From Mariprofundus sp. (GTDB lineage Bacteria; Pseudomonadota; Zetaproteobacteria; Mariprofundales; Mariprofundaceae): a stretch of 64,000 nucleotides of DNA. Numbering within the stretch: position 1 is the first letter of the stretch; every line of letters starts with the position of its first letter. Below the pieces are notes generated by a model. That model was not told the DNA's origin. It searched no databases and worked only from the letters and a program-made list of their open reading frames with translations. The DNA is taken from the NCBI GenBank assembly GCA_021772775.1, contig JAJFLH010000019.1:1-64000 (forward strand), written 5' to 3'. Shown here in pieces: positions 30,180-38,994 of the stretch. The translations under genes and the position numbers were made by a program.

Positions 30180-31181
30180 ATGAAATCAGGCATATCAATG
30201 AAGTTTTTGATCGTAATGATGTTTACTGGCGTGTTTCTTTCTGCTTGCAGCGGTGAAAGTGATCACGATAAAACAGCGCTTCAAGCTAAATCTGAAGTTA
30301 AAATTGGACGGCTTATTTGTGGTGGACATCTCTCTTTAGCTGTTGTTGAAAACCTGTATCAGGACGATTTAAGCACATTTAAGCTGAAAACCATTCAAAA
30401 CCATGATTGGCATGATGTAATCAATGATATGAAAAGTGGAAAAATGGCTGGGACTTTTGTGTTATCTCCACTGGCTATGAATATGATTCGAGAAGGTCTG
30501 CCAGCCAAAATTGTTTTGATGGCTGATCGTAATGGCAATGGGTTTGTACTGGCCAAAAAATACAGAAGTATTGCCGAGCTAAAAGATCAGGAGGTGGTGC
30601 TGGCAGTACCACATATGTATTCCCAGCATCATGTATTGCTCTATCTGGCCTTAAAACAACATGGTGTGCCGTATGAGGGTGTCAAAGTAGTGGGTATGCC
30701 ACCACGCGATATGATCACATCGCTGAAACGCGGTGAAATTGATGGCTTTGTAGTTGGGGAGCCGGAAGGAAATAAATCTATCTCGCTAGGTATTGGCTGG
30801 ATGGCATCGATCTCTCCAAAAATATGGAAAGATCACTTGGATCATGTCTTTCTTGCTTCCAATACTTTTATTGAACAACACCCGGATCAGGTGCAGGAGC
30901 TGATCATGGCACTGAAAAAAGGCGGCATGTTTATTGAAAATAATCCGCATGAGGCTGCTGTGATGGGGGAGGATTATACCGGCTCCAGTGCGGCTGTATT
31001 TGAGCAGGTGTTGACCGATCCTCCTGACTGGATTGATTACAGTGATATGACACCAAGTGATGAGCGTGTGCGCGCTATGGCTGATGTTATGGTTGAAATG
31101 GGCTTGTGGAAAGATATGCCCAAGAATTTATCGGCATACACAGACCAATCTTTTATTCTCAAGGCCTCAAAATCACAGTAA
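30180..31181 (+). CDS. NrtA/NMT1-like solute-binding lipoprotein
   Basis: 333 residues. A signal peptide ends in the lipobox LSAC (Cys near 22). The body is a type II periplasmic binding protein of the NrtA/TauA/NMT1 kind: KIGRLICGGHLSLAVVENLY, MKSGKMAGTFVLSPLAMNMI, KRGEIDGFVVGEPEGNKS. Ligand unknown; relatives bind nitrate, bicarbonate, sulfonates or pyrimidine precursors. GGGAGAGGG precedes the ATG. No permease or ATPase follows; the next gene, 15 bp on, is a histidine kinase, so it may serve as a sensor rather than a transporter. Confidence 0.82.
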   Translation: MKSGISMKFLIVMMFTGVFLSACSGESDHDKTALQAKSEVKIGRLICGGHLSLAVVENLYQDDLSTFKLKTIQNHDWHDVINDMKSGKMAGTFVLSPLAMNMIREGLPAKIVLMADRNGNGFVLAKKYRSIAELKDQEVVLAVPHMYSQHHVLLYLALKQHGVPYEGVKVVGMPPRDMITSLKRGEIDGFVVGEPEGNKSISLGIGWMASISPKIWKDHLDHVFLASNTFIEQHPDQVQELIMALKKGGMFIENNPHEAAVMGEDYTGSSAAVFEQVLTDPPDWIDYSDMTPSDERVRAMADVMVEMGLWKDMPKNLSAYTDQSFILKASKSQ

Positions 31182-31196
31182 TAAGCTAGTAATAAA

Positions 31197-33782
31197 ATGA
31201 ATATATTGAAGAAAATGCCCCTACGGCGGGCATGGTATGGTTTGATTATTCTGGCTTCGTTGTTGCCTGCGATTGCGCTTTCGCCATGGTTATCACAACA
31301 GGCGCATCAGTTGCTGCTTGATCATGCCCTTTTAAATGAGGAGATGTTTCATAAAGAGATTGAAATACACCTTCACCTTGAAACCAACCGCCTGATTTCT
31401 GTATTGCAAAATAAATCAGATCCCATTGCTTACTTTTTGAGACATGAACGAAATATTGAAGCTATTCGTGATTTTATTGAAAAGATCAGTCAACGCGAAT
31501 CGATGGTTAATACATCGACGATATACGATCAAGATGCGAATATTATTGTAACATCACAGCTGGCTGAACATACAACTGCTCATATCAGCAAGGATGATCC
31601 TGCGTTTGTTATTCCGATGCTCAAACGGGTCTATATTGGTTCGCCCAGGCTGTTATCGGATAATCACTTCGAATTTATTATAGCTGTTCCGATTATATCC
31701 GAAAATAGATCCATGGGTGTGATTGTGAGTACCATTAACATTGATGAGTACTGGCAGAATATCAGAGCTAAAACATCTGAACATGATTCAAATGTTTATA
31801 TTGTGGATGGTCGGGGATCTCTGCTGACGCATATGGCGGAGACAAAGCTCAAACAGGGGGATCTATTATCCGATAAAGAGATTGTTCGTACACTGTTAGC
31901 TGGTAAAGACTGGCATGAAACCGATGCTTATGAAGGTTTTGAAGGTAAGCAGGTGTTTGGGATTGCTACACTGGTTAGAGGTTTGCAGTGGGGTTTGATT
32001 TCTGAAATTGAATCGGAAGAGATTACATCACCGATTCTTTCTGCACTAATTATGCTGACCGTTATTGTTGTGTTATTGCATGCGATTTTTGGGTTACTCA
32101 GCTTGATGTTTACCAAGCGTCTACTTAATCCGATATCGGATCTTGCGGCGGTGGTAAAACGTGCCACAGAGGGAGATTATTCATATGAGGTCAGCCCATC
32201 ACCCTATATAGAAATTGATGATTTGGGCAGATCGTTCAATATCATGATTCGGGAAATTGAAAATCGTGAATCTTCACTCAGAAAGTTATCCGAAGCTATT
32301 GAGCAGGGTGGTGAATCCGTTGTCATTACTGATAAACAAGGCATTATTGAATATGTGAATCCAGCGTTCACACAGATAACAGGTTATAGCTCAGATGAGG
32401 TGGTTGGAAAAAACCCAAGACTTCTGAATAGTGGAAACCAAGCGCCGGAATATTACGAAAAGCTTTGGAAGACCATTTCGAGTGGAAAGGTTTGGTACTC
32501 TCCTGTTGTCGACCGTCGCAAAGATGGTTCTGACTTTCCTGCTTTAATGACAATTTCACCGATCATCGATGCTAAGGGTGAAATCACCCATTACGTAGCG
32601 ATTCAACAGGATATGAGTTCACATGAAATTTTAGAAAATAAGTTTCGCCAAGCTCAAAAGATGGAAGCGCTCGGTACTCTGGTGGGTGGAATTGCGCATG
32701 ACTTCAACAATATGCTTGCGGGTATGACGGGTAATCTCTATCTCGCCAAAAGAAAAACGAACGACCTTGATGTCATTAAAAAGTTGTCGGCCGTTGAAAA
32801 TTTGAGTTTTCGTGCTTCAGAGATGATTCAGCAACTGTTGATTTTTGCGCGCAAAGGACATGTTCAAATGAAGTCGTTTGGATTGACTACATTTATAAAA
32901 GAAGTGGTGAAATTGTGTGAAACAGCGGTTCCCGAGAATATTTTATTCAAGAAGGAGCTATGCAGTGAAAACCTGCTTATTCATGGGGATGCAACGCAGT
33001 TACAACAGGTTTTAATCAATTTGGTGAACAATGCCAGAGACGCTTTAACTGGCGTCGCTGAACCGGTTATTACGCTCAAACTGGAAAATATTGAGGTGGA
33101 TGAAAGTTTCATCAAAAGACACCCAGATATGAAGGTTTCCCAGTTTGCCCGGATGACGGTACAGGATAATGGCATTGGAATTGATGCAAAAGATTTGGAA
33201 CACATTTTTGAACCATTCTTTACCACCAAAGAAGCAGGACAGGGAACAGGACTCGGACTCGCTATGAGTTATGGCTCAATTCAAAACCATGGTGGTATTA
33301 TTGAGATAGAGTCTAGCCTCAATCAGGGTGCTACATTCCAGGTCTATCTGCCCCTGTTACAGGAAGCCCATATCATTACACCGGAATTGCCGTTTGAAGA
33401 TACTGTAAAAGGTTATGGTGAAACTATTCTTCTCGTCGATGACAATGTTGATATGCGGACATCCAGTAAAGAAGTTCTGGAAAGCCTTAATTACAAGGTG
33501 CTTGAAGCGGGGGATGGGCTAGAGGCTGTTGATATGTTCGCCTCGCATCAGGCTGATATTTCACTGATTGTTATGGATGTGGTGATGCCTCGATTGGGTG
33601 GAGTAGAGGCGGTGAAGAGAATTAGTGCGGTTAAACCTGATGTGAAAGTGATTTATTGCACTGGATATGACAGAGGTGAAATGGTGAAAAATGCCTCATT
33701 GTTGGATGGGGAAAGTATGATCTCCAAACCTTATAAAATACCGGCATTTAGCAGGGCAGTTAGGAATAAAATTGATTCCTAA
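31197..33782 (+). CDS. hybrid sensor histidine kinase (Cache-HAMP-PAS-HisKA-HATPase-REC)
   Basis: 861 residues. Helix at about 13-30, periplasmic double-Cache sensor, helix near 283-305, HAMP ([20 protein letters not shown]), PAS ([20 protein letters not shown]), HisKA with the phosphorylated His in [18 protein letters not shown], HATPase_c ([29 protein letters not shown]), and a C-terminal receiver ([11 protein letters not shown], Asp in VMDVVMP, Lys in SKPY). Partner of the solute-binding lipoprotein immediately upstream. No output regulator is encoded next to it. Confidence 0.92.
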   Translation: MNILKKMPLRRAWYGLIILASLLPAIALSPWLSQQAHQLLLDHALLNEEMFHKEIEIHLHLETNRLISVLQNKSDPIAYFLRHERNIEAIRDFIEKISQRESMVNTSTIYDQDANIIVTSQLAEHTTAHISKDDPAFVIPMLKRVYIGSPRLLSDNHFEFIIAVPIISENRSMGVIVSTINIDEYWQNIRAKTSEHDSNVYIVDGRGSLLTHMAETKLKQGDLLSDKEIVRTLLAGKDWHETDAYEGFEGKQVFGIATLVRGLQWGLISEIESEEITSPILSALIMLTVIVVLLHAIFGLLSLMFTKRLLNPISDLAAVVKRATEGDYSYEVSPSPYIEIDDLGRSFNIMIREIENRESSLRKLSEAIEQGGESVVITDKQGIIEYVNPAFTQITGYSSDEVVGKNPRLLNSGNQAPEYYEKLWKTISSGKVWYSPVVDRRKDGSDFPALMTISPIIDAKGEITHYVAIQQDMSSHEILENKFRQAQKMEALGTLVGGIAHDFNNMLAGMTGNLYLAKRKTNDLDVIKKLSAVENLSFRASEMIQQLLIFARKGHVQMKSFGLTTFIKEVVKLCETAVPENILFKKELCSENLLIHGDATQLQQVLINLVNNARDALTGVAEPVITLKLENIEVDESFIKRHPDMKVSQFARMTVQDNGIGIDAKDLEHIFEPFFTTKEAGQGTGLGLAMSYGSIQNHGGIIEIESSLNQGATFQVYLPLLQEAHIITPELPFEDTVKGYGETILLVDDNVDMRTSSKEVLESLNYKVLEAGDGLEAVDMFASHQADISLIVMDVVMPRLGGVEAVKRISAVKPDVKVIYCTGYDRGEMVKNASLLDGESMISKPYKIPAFSRAVRNKIDS

Positions 33783-33799
33783 CTGCCACCAAACTCTGC

Positions 33800-34708
33800 T
33801 TATTTGACGAACTGAATGTCTAACGTACGTAGGTAGGTGTGAAGCCCTGCATCCTGTACGGGGAATACGTAGGCGTTCTGATCAGATTCATTGTGGTGTG
33901 AGTGCCACCAGCCCGGAGGCGTGACAAACACGGTATTGGTCTCCCACATGGCTTTTACAGGGTTGATAATGTCACCATTTTCATCCACTTTTTTACCGAT
34001 CAATGTATAGGTGTCGGGGCCTGAGAATACGGCCAGATCAAGTGCGACTGATTGATGCCTGTGTGGGCGTTGTACAGCACCTTTGGGTAACAGGTTGAAC
34101 AACGACCACATGGTATGCGTCATTGTCTTGGTTTTTTCACTATCGGTATTACCCAGGATGATGCCGACACGATTACGGTTTTCACGAATGGCTATTTCAC
34201 GGATACGTTCAACTTCATCAGACATATATGCCTTGCTGTAAAAAGCGGCTTTGAAACGTGGTGCTGTTGGTGCTACCCCCAAATATTCCAGCAGAGGCGC
34301 ATCATGGGTCCAGTAGAGAGCACTGTCTTCATCAGCAAAGTGAGTGATGCCGCTGTTCGTTGGTAGAGTGAATGCATCGCCTTGTTGCCAGACTATTGTG
34401 CCGTTTTCTGTTTCAGTGCGCCCAGAGCCACGCATTACAAAAAATACTTCAGAAGTTGAGCTCACATTAGTGCTGATCTGTTCATTGGCACAAATACGCA
34501 CATAGTTGGCGAGCAGACCAGGTGACGTTGCGAGATAAGGCGTTTCCAGAACCGCAGAGAGGTCGAGTGCAATCACACGAGTTTCGCCCTGCTCATGCAG
34601 AGAGGCTGGAAAAGGTTGAATAGGCACTTCGTTTAAATCAGGTGTCGCAGCAGCCGAATACTCCCAACTGATCACTTGCTGAGCTAAGCTGTTGTTAATG
34701 TTATCCAT
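33800..34708 (-). CDS. bicupin protein, gentisate dioxygenase-like
   Basis: 302 residues with two cupin domains. The first, about 60-150, has VFFVMRGSGRTETENG and WQQGDAFTLP. The second, about 200-290, has RPHRHQSVALDLAVFSG and WVTPPGWWHSH-like text (FVTPPGWWHSHHNES), giving three plausible metal His. It resembles gentisate 1,2-dioxygenase-type ring-cleavage enzymes, but the substrate is unknown. AAAGGAA precedes ATG 34708. Convergent with the hybrid kinase, 17 bp between. Confidence 0.75.
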   Translation of the reverse strand: MDNINNSLAQQVISWEYSAAATPDLNEVPIQPFPASLHEQGETRVIALDLSAVLETPYLATSPGLLANYVRICANEQISTNVSSTSEVFFVMRGSGRTETENGTIVWQQGDAFTLPTNSGITHFADEDSALYWTHDAPLLEYLGVAPTAPRFKAAFYSKAYMSDEVERIREIAIRENRNRVGIILGNTDSEKTKTMTHTMWSLFNLLPKGAVQRPHRHQSVALDLAVFSGPDTYTLIGKKVDENGDIINPVKAMWETNTVFVTPPGWWHSHHNESDQNAYVFPVQDAGLHTYLRTLDIQFVK

Positions 34709-34739
34709 ATATAATTCCTTTATAGCGTTGATGGCTTAT

Positions 34740-36914
34740 TTATTTTTTTATCTTCACACGATAATTACGTAATACTTTCTTACCATTACCCAAGCTGCCA
34801 CTCTTTGAAACCAGCTTATCATCAATTTTGATGCTTAAAGCAGGAGCATTACCAGCTGTGATCCACACAGAATCAGATGTTACCTTGAGAGTAATATGAT
34901 GTCCGGGTTTGAGCAAAACCTCTTTTAATAGCTTGCCTTTGGCGGTTCCTCTTTTGTTAGGCGCAGAAACTTGTAGCCATACTTCTGACTTGATCGCTTG
35001 GAATCTCACATTATGACGGACTATTGCTTTAGCTGTTTTGTTGGCGACAGCGGCCTGTTTGGCTTTTGGGTTTGAAGCTACATTAATGATCTTAGCTGCC
35101 TGCTTGGTACTGCTATTAGTAATTTTATTGGCGCTCTTATTATACCATGCATCAATACCGTGATACTCTTTTACAAACTTTTTAAAGGCTGCAGCTTTTC
35201 TTTCCGTTGCAAAACCACTCACCAGCACATGGTACCAAACCTTACCTTTGGAAATCGTACGGACGTATTTTGCATTAATTTTTTTACCTCGAAATTGACG
35301 AGCTTCACGTTCAGCTGATTCCTGCGATGCTGAGGAGAAGAGATACACCACCCAACCTTGAACTGAGCCAGGTTCAGCTGCATAAGGTGATGATAGGGGC
35401 GTCAATTTCACTGCGGCTTTTGAGATAGATTTAATAGCAGCTGTTTTTGGCGCTGTGGTTACAGCTTGTTTCGGTGCGACTTTTTTCACCGCTTCCGGGC
35501 TGACAGTGGGCGCTATCTTATTTACTACGGTTTTTTTAACTACTTTTTTTGCAGCCTCTGCCGCTTTAAGCTCTTCTTTTACAGGCTCTGCTTCTGTAGC
35601 GGTTTTTAAAGCAGGTTTCTCTATTGCATTTTGCCACTGCTCCGTCTGTTTGTTGGATATGACATTGGTTAATATTTTCAACTGTTGCTGCAGGTTCTCG
35701 ATTTGTTGTTGAAGTAGAATCGTCTGTTTTTCCTGATGCTTCTCCATCTGTTCTACTTGCTCTTGTTGTTTGAGGTGTGCCGATGCGAGATTCGCAGCCT
35801 GTTGAGATGTATCGAGACTCAACCAGATTGCCAATGCTGCTATAATGATAGAGATCAAGCCAAAACTAAGTAGAACACTATTGGCTGCACCAAAAGCCCC
35901 TTTTTTGTTTTCTTTTTCTGTTACTACGGGCTCTTCTTTAGTTTTTACTGGCTCTTCTGGGGCAACAGGAACTTCTGGGGCCTTAGCTGGTGTTTGAAGA
36001 TGAGTCGTTTCATTGGTAGTTATAGCGGGGATCTCATCTACCGAGTCATCCCAGTCTGCCAATTCGCTGAGCTCCTCTTCGAGTGAAGAGAGCGTCTCTA
36101 ACGCACTATCGTGAATCTCATCATTCAAGTCATCATCCAGATCATCATCCAAATTCATATCCATAAAGTTTTCAGATCCGTCCATTGCCCCCATTTTCGC
36201 TGACTCTTCTTTAGCTTTAGCCTCTGCTTCTGCCTTGGCTTTAGCCTCTGCTTCTGCCTTGGCTTTAGCCTCTGCTTCTGCCTTAGCTTTAGCCTCTGCT
36301 TCTGCCTTGGCTTTAGCCTCTGCTTCTGCCTTAGCTTTAGCCTCTGATTCAGCCTTGGCTTTAGCCTCTGCTTCTGCCCTGGCTTTAGCCTCTGCTTCTG
36401 CCTTGGCTTTAGCCTCTGCTTCTGCCCTGGCTTTAGCCTCTGCTTCTGCCTTGGCTTTAGCCTCTGCTTCTGCCTTAGCTTTAGCCTCTGATTCAGCCTT
36501 GGCTTTAGCTTCGGCTTGCATGGCTGCTTTGGCTTGTTCTGCTGCTTTGGTTTGCGCTACAGCTTGAGCTTTCGCCGCAGCTTGTGCTTGTTTTGCAGCT
36601 TCCTCAGCAGCTAAGGCAGCAGCCATAGCCTCTTCAGCAGCTGCCTTAGCACTCTTTGCAGCTTCTGCTTCACTAACGGCTTTGGCTTCTGCCTCTTGAG
36701 CTGACTTTGTAGCCAATTCTGCTGCTTGTTGAGCTGCTTCTGTTGCGGAGTGTTCCGGCATATCTTCTAAAGCATCGCTCAGAGAATCATCCACCAGACC
36801 TTCATCAGGGGGATTCAGATCATCAAGGGCCATATCTAAATCAAGCAGCTCATCTGAATCCAGAATATCGGTATCTTTCCCAGTTGCTTTGCTATCATCA
36901 TTTTGATTGGCCAT
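34740..36914 (-). CDS. SPOR-domain membrane protein with Ala/Lys/Glu repeat region
   Basis: 724 residues. Acidic N-terminus (DILDSDELLDLDMALDDL), then a long Ala-Lys-Glu tract (about 60-245), a second acidic patch, one membrane helix near residue 350 (VLLSFGLISIIIAALAIWL), a coiled coil (QEQVEQMEKHQEKQTILLQQ), and a periplasmic part with a SPOR-like domain (GWVVYLFSSASQESAEREA, YHVLVSGFATERKAAAFKKF) and a RodZ-like beta-sheet C-terminus (EVWLQVSA, VTSDSVWITAG). SPOR domains bind denuded peptidoglycan at division sites, which suggests a cell-envelope role. AGGAGAACA precedes the ATG. Confidence 0.7.
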   Translation of the reverse strand: MANQNDDSKATGKDTDILDSDELLDLDMALDDLNPPDEGLVDDSLSDALEDMPEHSATEAAQQAAELATKSAQEAEAKAVSEAEAAKSAKAAAEEAMAAALAAEEAAKQAQAAAKAQAVAQTKAAEQAKAAMQAEAKAKAESEAKAKAEAEAKAKAEAEAKARAEAEAKAKAEAEAKARAEAEAKAKAESEAKAKAEAEAKAKAEAEAKAKAEAEAKAKAEAEAKAKAEAEAKAKEESAKMGAMDGSENFMDMNLDDDLDDDLNDEIHDSALETLSSLEEELSELADWDDSVDEIPAITTNETTHLQTPAKAPEVPVAPEEPVKTKEEPVVTEKENKKGAFGAANSVLLSFGLISIIIAALAIWLSLDTSQQAANLASAHLKQQEQVEQMEKHQEKQTILLQQQIENLQQQLKILTNVISNKQTEQWQNAIEKPALKTATEAEPVKEELKAAEAAKKVVKKTVVNKIAPTVSPEAVKKVAPKQAVTTAPKTAAIKSISKAAVKLTPLSSPYAAEPGSVQGWVVYLFSSASQESAEREARQFRGKKINAKYVRTISKGKVWYHVLVSGFATERKAAAFKKFVKEYHGIDAWYNKSANKITNSSTKQAAKIINVASNPKAKQAAVANKTAKAIVRHNVRFQAIKSEVWLQVSAPNKRGTAKGKLLKEVLLKPGHHITLKVTSDSVWITAGNAPALSIKIDDKLVSKSGSLGNGKKVLRNYRVKIKK
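36223..36510. repeat. 24-bp tandem repeat, about 12 units
   Basis: Units of 24 bp encode the octapeptide KAEAEAKA on the minus strand within the SPOR-domain gene. Units differ by single bases (ccttgg/ccttag/ccctgg), and two carry gattca in place of gcttct at equal positions six units apart, which suggests one past duplication of a six-unit block. Length variation by slippage is likely. Confidence 0.85.
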
Positions 36915-37278
36915 GTGTTCTCCTGTACATATTCAAGCTAGATTATATTTAACCATAAAGCCTAAAGAGCGGAGCAGTGTACTACAACCTGTTTTTCGTT
37001 GCAGAATCAGTGAATTAGCGCATTTCATGTGAATCCAACCATGTTTGCCCACCCATTGGGTGAGGGGAGTTAAAAGATGAAATGGTTTCTGATCATATAT
37101 TAGTATTATCTCTTATCGCTTTTTTGATTTATCTCATCATGGCGATTCAGTCACAAAAGGAGCCTGAAACGCTTGGTCTATATCAAGATATGCTACGCCC
37201 TTAGCTTGATTCACCCAATTGTATCTGCAGTGAAATGGCTTTCCAGAGCAGTGTGGCGCATGCAATCTCCGATTAAAG
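36915..37278. other. 364-bp region with little content
   Basis: Apart from the possible 40-codon ORF at 37082-37204 and upstream sequence of the SPOR gene, nothing is recognised here. It is the only upstream space for the minus-strand SPOR gene and so should contain its promoter. Confidence 0.4.
37082..37204 (+). CDS. possible 40-aa single-helix peptide
   Basis: ATG 37082 to TAG 37202-37204. The product has a hydrophobic helix (HILVLSLIAFLIYLIM) then AIQSQKEPETLGLYQDML. GAGGGGAGT ends 11 bases upstream. No homology recognised; coding status uncertain. Confidence 0.3.
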   Translation: MVSDHILVLSLIAFLIYLIMAIQSQKEPETLGLYQDMLRP

Positions 37279-37641
37279 ATGAAAGAAGAGAGATGGGCGC
37301 AGTTAAAGCACATAGTCATAGAGCAGGGAGGGTTAATTCAACAGGATGATGCTTATTATCTGCATGCCATGTTTGCATCAGTGATCTTTTCTTATGTCGA
37401 TGATTTTGAATTATGCCGAAATATCGACCATCACTTGATTCATTTGCATTCAGCGTCATGGATGGGACGTTCTGATTTCGGCGTGAACCGTAAACGTGTG
37501 AAGCAGTTGATTCATCATTTGAAACATAATGCTGAGTTTCTTGATTTAAAGCTGCAGAAGTTTACAGCTTATAAGAATGGATGTAGTGAGACCCACGCTC
37601 AGGGTAATTTATGCAGGCAATCTAGGGCAGCGAGTTTGTAA
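37279..37641 (+). CDS. hypothetical protein
   Basis: 120 residues, not recognised. Soluble, with DDAYYLHAMFASVIFSYVDD and a basic HLHSASWMGRSDFGVNRKRV stretch. The last 43 bases overlap the 3' end of the convergent transhydrogenase gene, so its C-terminus may be incidental. No clear Shine-Dalgarno. Codon pattern and amino-acid mix look protein-like, but confidence is modest. Confidence 0.4.
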   Translation: MKEERWAQLKHIVIEQGGLIQQDDAYYLHAMFASVIFSYVDDFELCRNIDHHLIHLHSASWMGRSDFGVNRKRVKQLIHHLKHNAEFLDLKLQKFTAYKNGCSETHAQGNLCRQSRAASL

Positions 37642-38984
37642 CACTCCGCCAGGGTAGGGTAGTTGAATACATTGGCTACCAGATCATGCACTGTACCATT
37701 AAAATGCATCAGTAATTGCCCTGTATGAATCAATTCACTGGCATGTTCTCCGGCGATATGTACACCAATCAGTTTATGCGTTTGGGTATCGACAATGAGC
37801 TTTACCAGCCCATTGGAATCACCGATAATTTGACCACGGGCAGACTCTTTGTAGAAACCACGTCCAACCACATAGCTGAGTTTTTCTCGTATTGCTTCTT
37901 TTTCCGTTTTACCTACCCATGAAATTTCGGGGATAGCATAAATCGCCATCGGAAGATTAGCTGGCATGGCTTGGGAGGTTTCACCAAATGCGTGTGCAAC
38001 AGCTGTTCGACCCTGTTCCATACCGGTTGATGCCAAGGCAGGGCGACCAATCAGGTCACCGACAGCATAAATATGTGGAACGCTGGATTGAAAATGTTTG
38101 TTGACGCTAATCCAGCCATTATCTAATTCGATGCCAGCATTCGGGGTATGCAGGCTCAATGCATTGGGTGTACGCCCCATGGCATATAACACAGCCTCAG
38201 TATGCATTTTTTTTCCGGATTCGAGCAAGGTGAGTACACCTGCATCTTCTTTACGGATAGCCACCACACGCTCTTTCATATGCAGCTGCACACCCATGTT
38301 TTCAAATGAATCTGCTAACACACCAACAACATCATCACTCAGATAAGCGAGCAGTTGGTCATGTGAATCGACCACACTGACTTCAACTCCGAGGGCTGCG
38401 AAGATCGAGACAAATTCACAGGCGATCACACCGCCGCCCACAACCAGCAAGCTGCGTGGCAGTTTTTTCAGCTTTAGAATGGATGTGGAGTCGAGTACTG
38501 TCTCTTTATCGAAGGGAATATCGGATGGACGCCGAGGACGTGAGCCAGTGGCAAGCAGAATAACTTCGGCTGAAAGACGGCGGCTTGCCCCATTATTGTC
38601 AGTTACTTCCAGTGTATGCTCATCAACAAAGGCGGCCTCACCGGGAATGAGTGCAACACCTGATTTAAGCAGGCGTTTAAGAATCACTGATTCCTGTTGC
38701 GCAATCACCATATCTTTGCGGCGAACCGCATCAGCCATCACGCCATGGCGTGCATGATGCGTTGCTTCGCGCATGCCTTGTCCGGTGCGTGAAGCAAGGT
38801 AAGCAGCTTCACGCAGTGCTTTACTGGGAATCGTTCCCGTTTGTAGTCCTGCACCACCAATACTTGGTTTACGCTCGATGATCGCAGCCTTTTTTCCCAT
38901 ATGGGCAGCCTGCCATGCAGCATGTTGACCGGCTGGGCCTGATCCTATGATCAGGATATCGTAATCCATCATGATAGTGTTCAT
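37599..38984 (-). CDS. sthA: SthA-like soluble NAD(P) transhydrogenase
   Basis: 461 residues of the pyridine nucleotide-disulfide oxidoreductase fold. FAD site ILIIGSGPAGQHAAW, NAD(P) site LLVVGGGVIACEF, second FAD motif HIYAVGDLIGRPALAS, and dimer domain ending FNYPTLAECYKLAALDCL. The usual redox Cys pair is absent: the region reads GLQTGTIPSKALREA, the pattern of SthA rather than dihydrolipoamide dehydrogenase. It interconverts NADPH and NADH pools. It starts 10 bp after the nifJ stop, so it is probably in one operon with nifJ. Confidence 0.88.
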   Translation of the reverse strand: MNTIMMDYDILIIGSGPAGQHAAWQAAHMGKKAAIIERKPSIGGAGLQTGTIPSKALREAAYLASRTGQGMREATHHARHGVMADAVRRKDMVIAQQESVILKRLLKSGVALIPGEAAFVDEHTLEVTDNNGASRRLSAEVILLATGSRPRRPSDIPFDKETVLDSTSILKLKKLPRSLLVVGGGVIACEFVSIFAALGVEVSVVDSHDQLLAYLSDDVVGVLADSFENMGVQLHMKERVVAIRKEDAGVLTLLESGKKMHTEAVLYAMGRTPNALSLHTPNAGIELDNGWISVNKHFQSSVPHIYAVGDLIGRPALASTGMEQGRTAVAHAFGETSQAMPANLPMAIYAIPEISWVGKTEKEAIREKLSYVVGRGFYKESARGQIIGDSNGLVKLIVDTQTHKLIGVHIAGEHASELIHTGQLLMHFNGTVHDLVANVFNYPTLAECYKLAALDCLHKLP

Positions 38985-38994
38985 ATTTTTCAGC

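Noticed and set aside
36235-36567. Plus-strand Ala/Ser/Leu-rich open frame
   Set aside because: It is the antisense shadow of the 24-bp repeat in the SPOR-domain gene.
37599-38984. Dihydrolipoamide dehydrogenase
   Set aside because: The redox-active Cys pair is missing (GLQTGTIPSK), which fits SthA.
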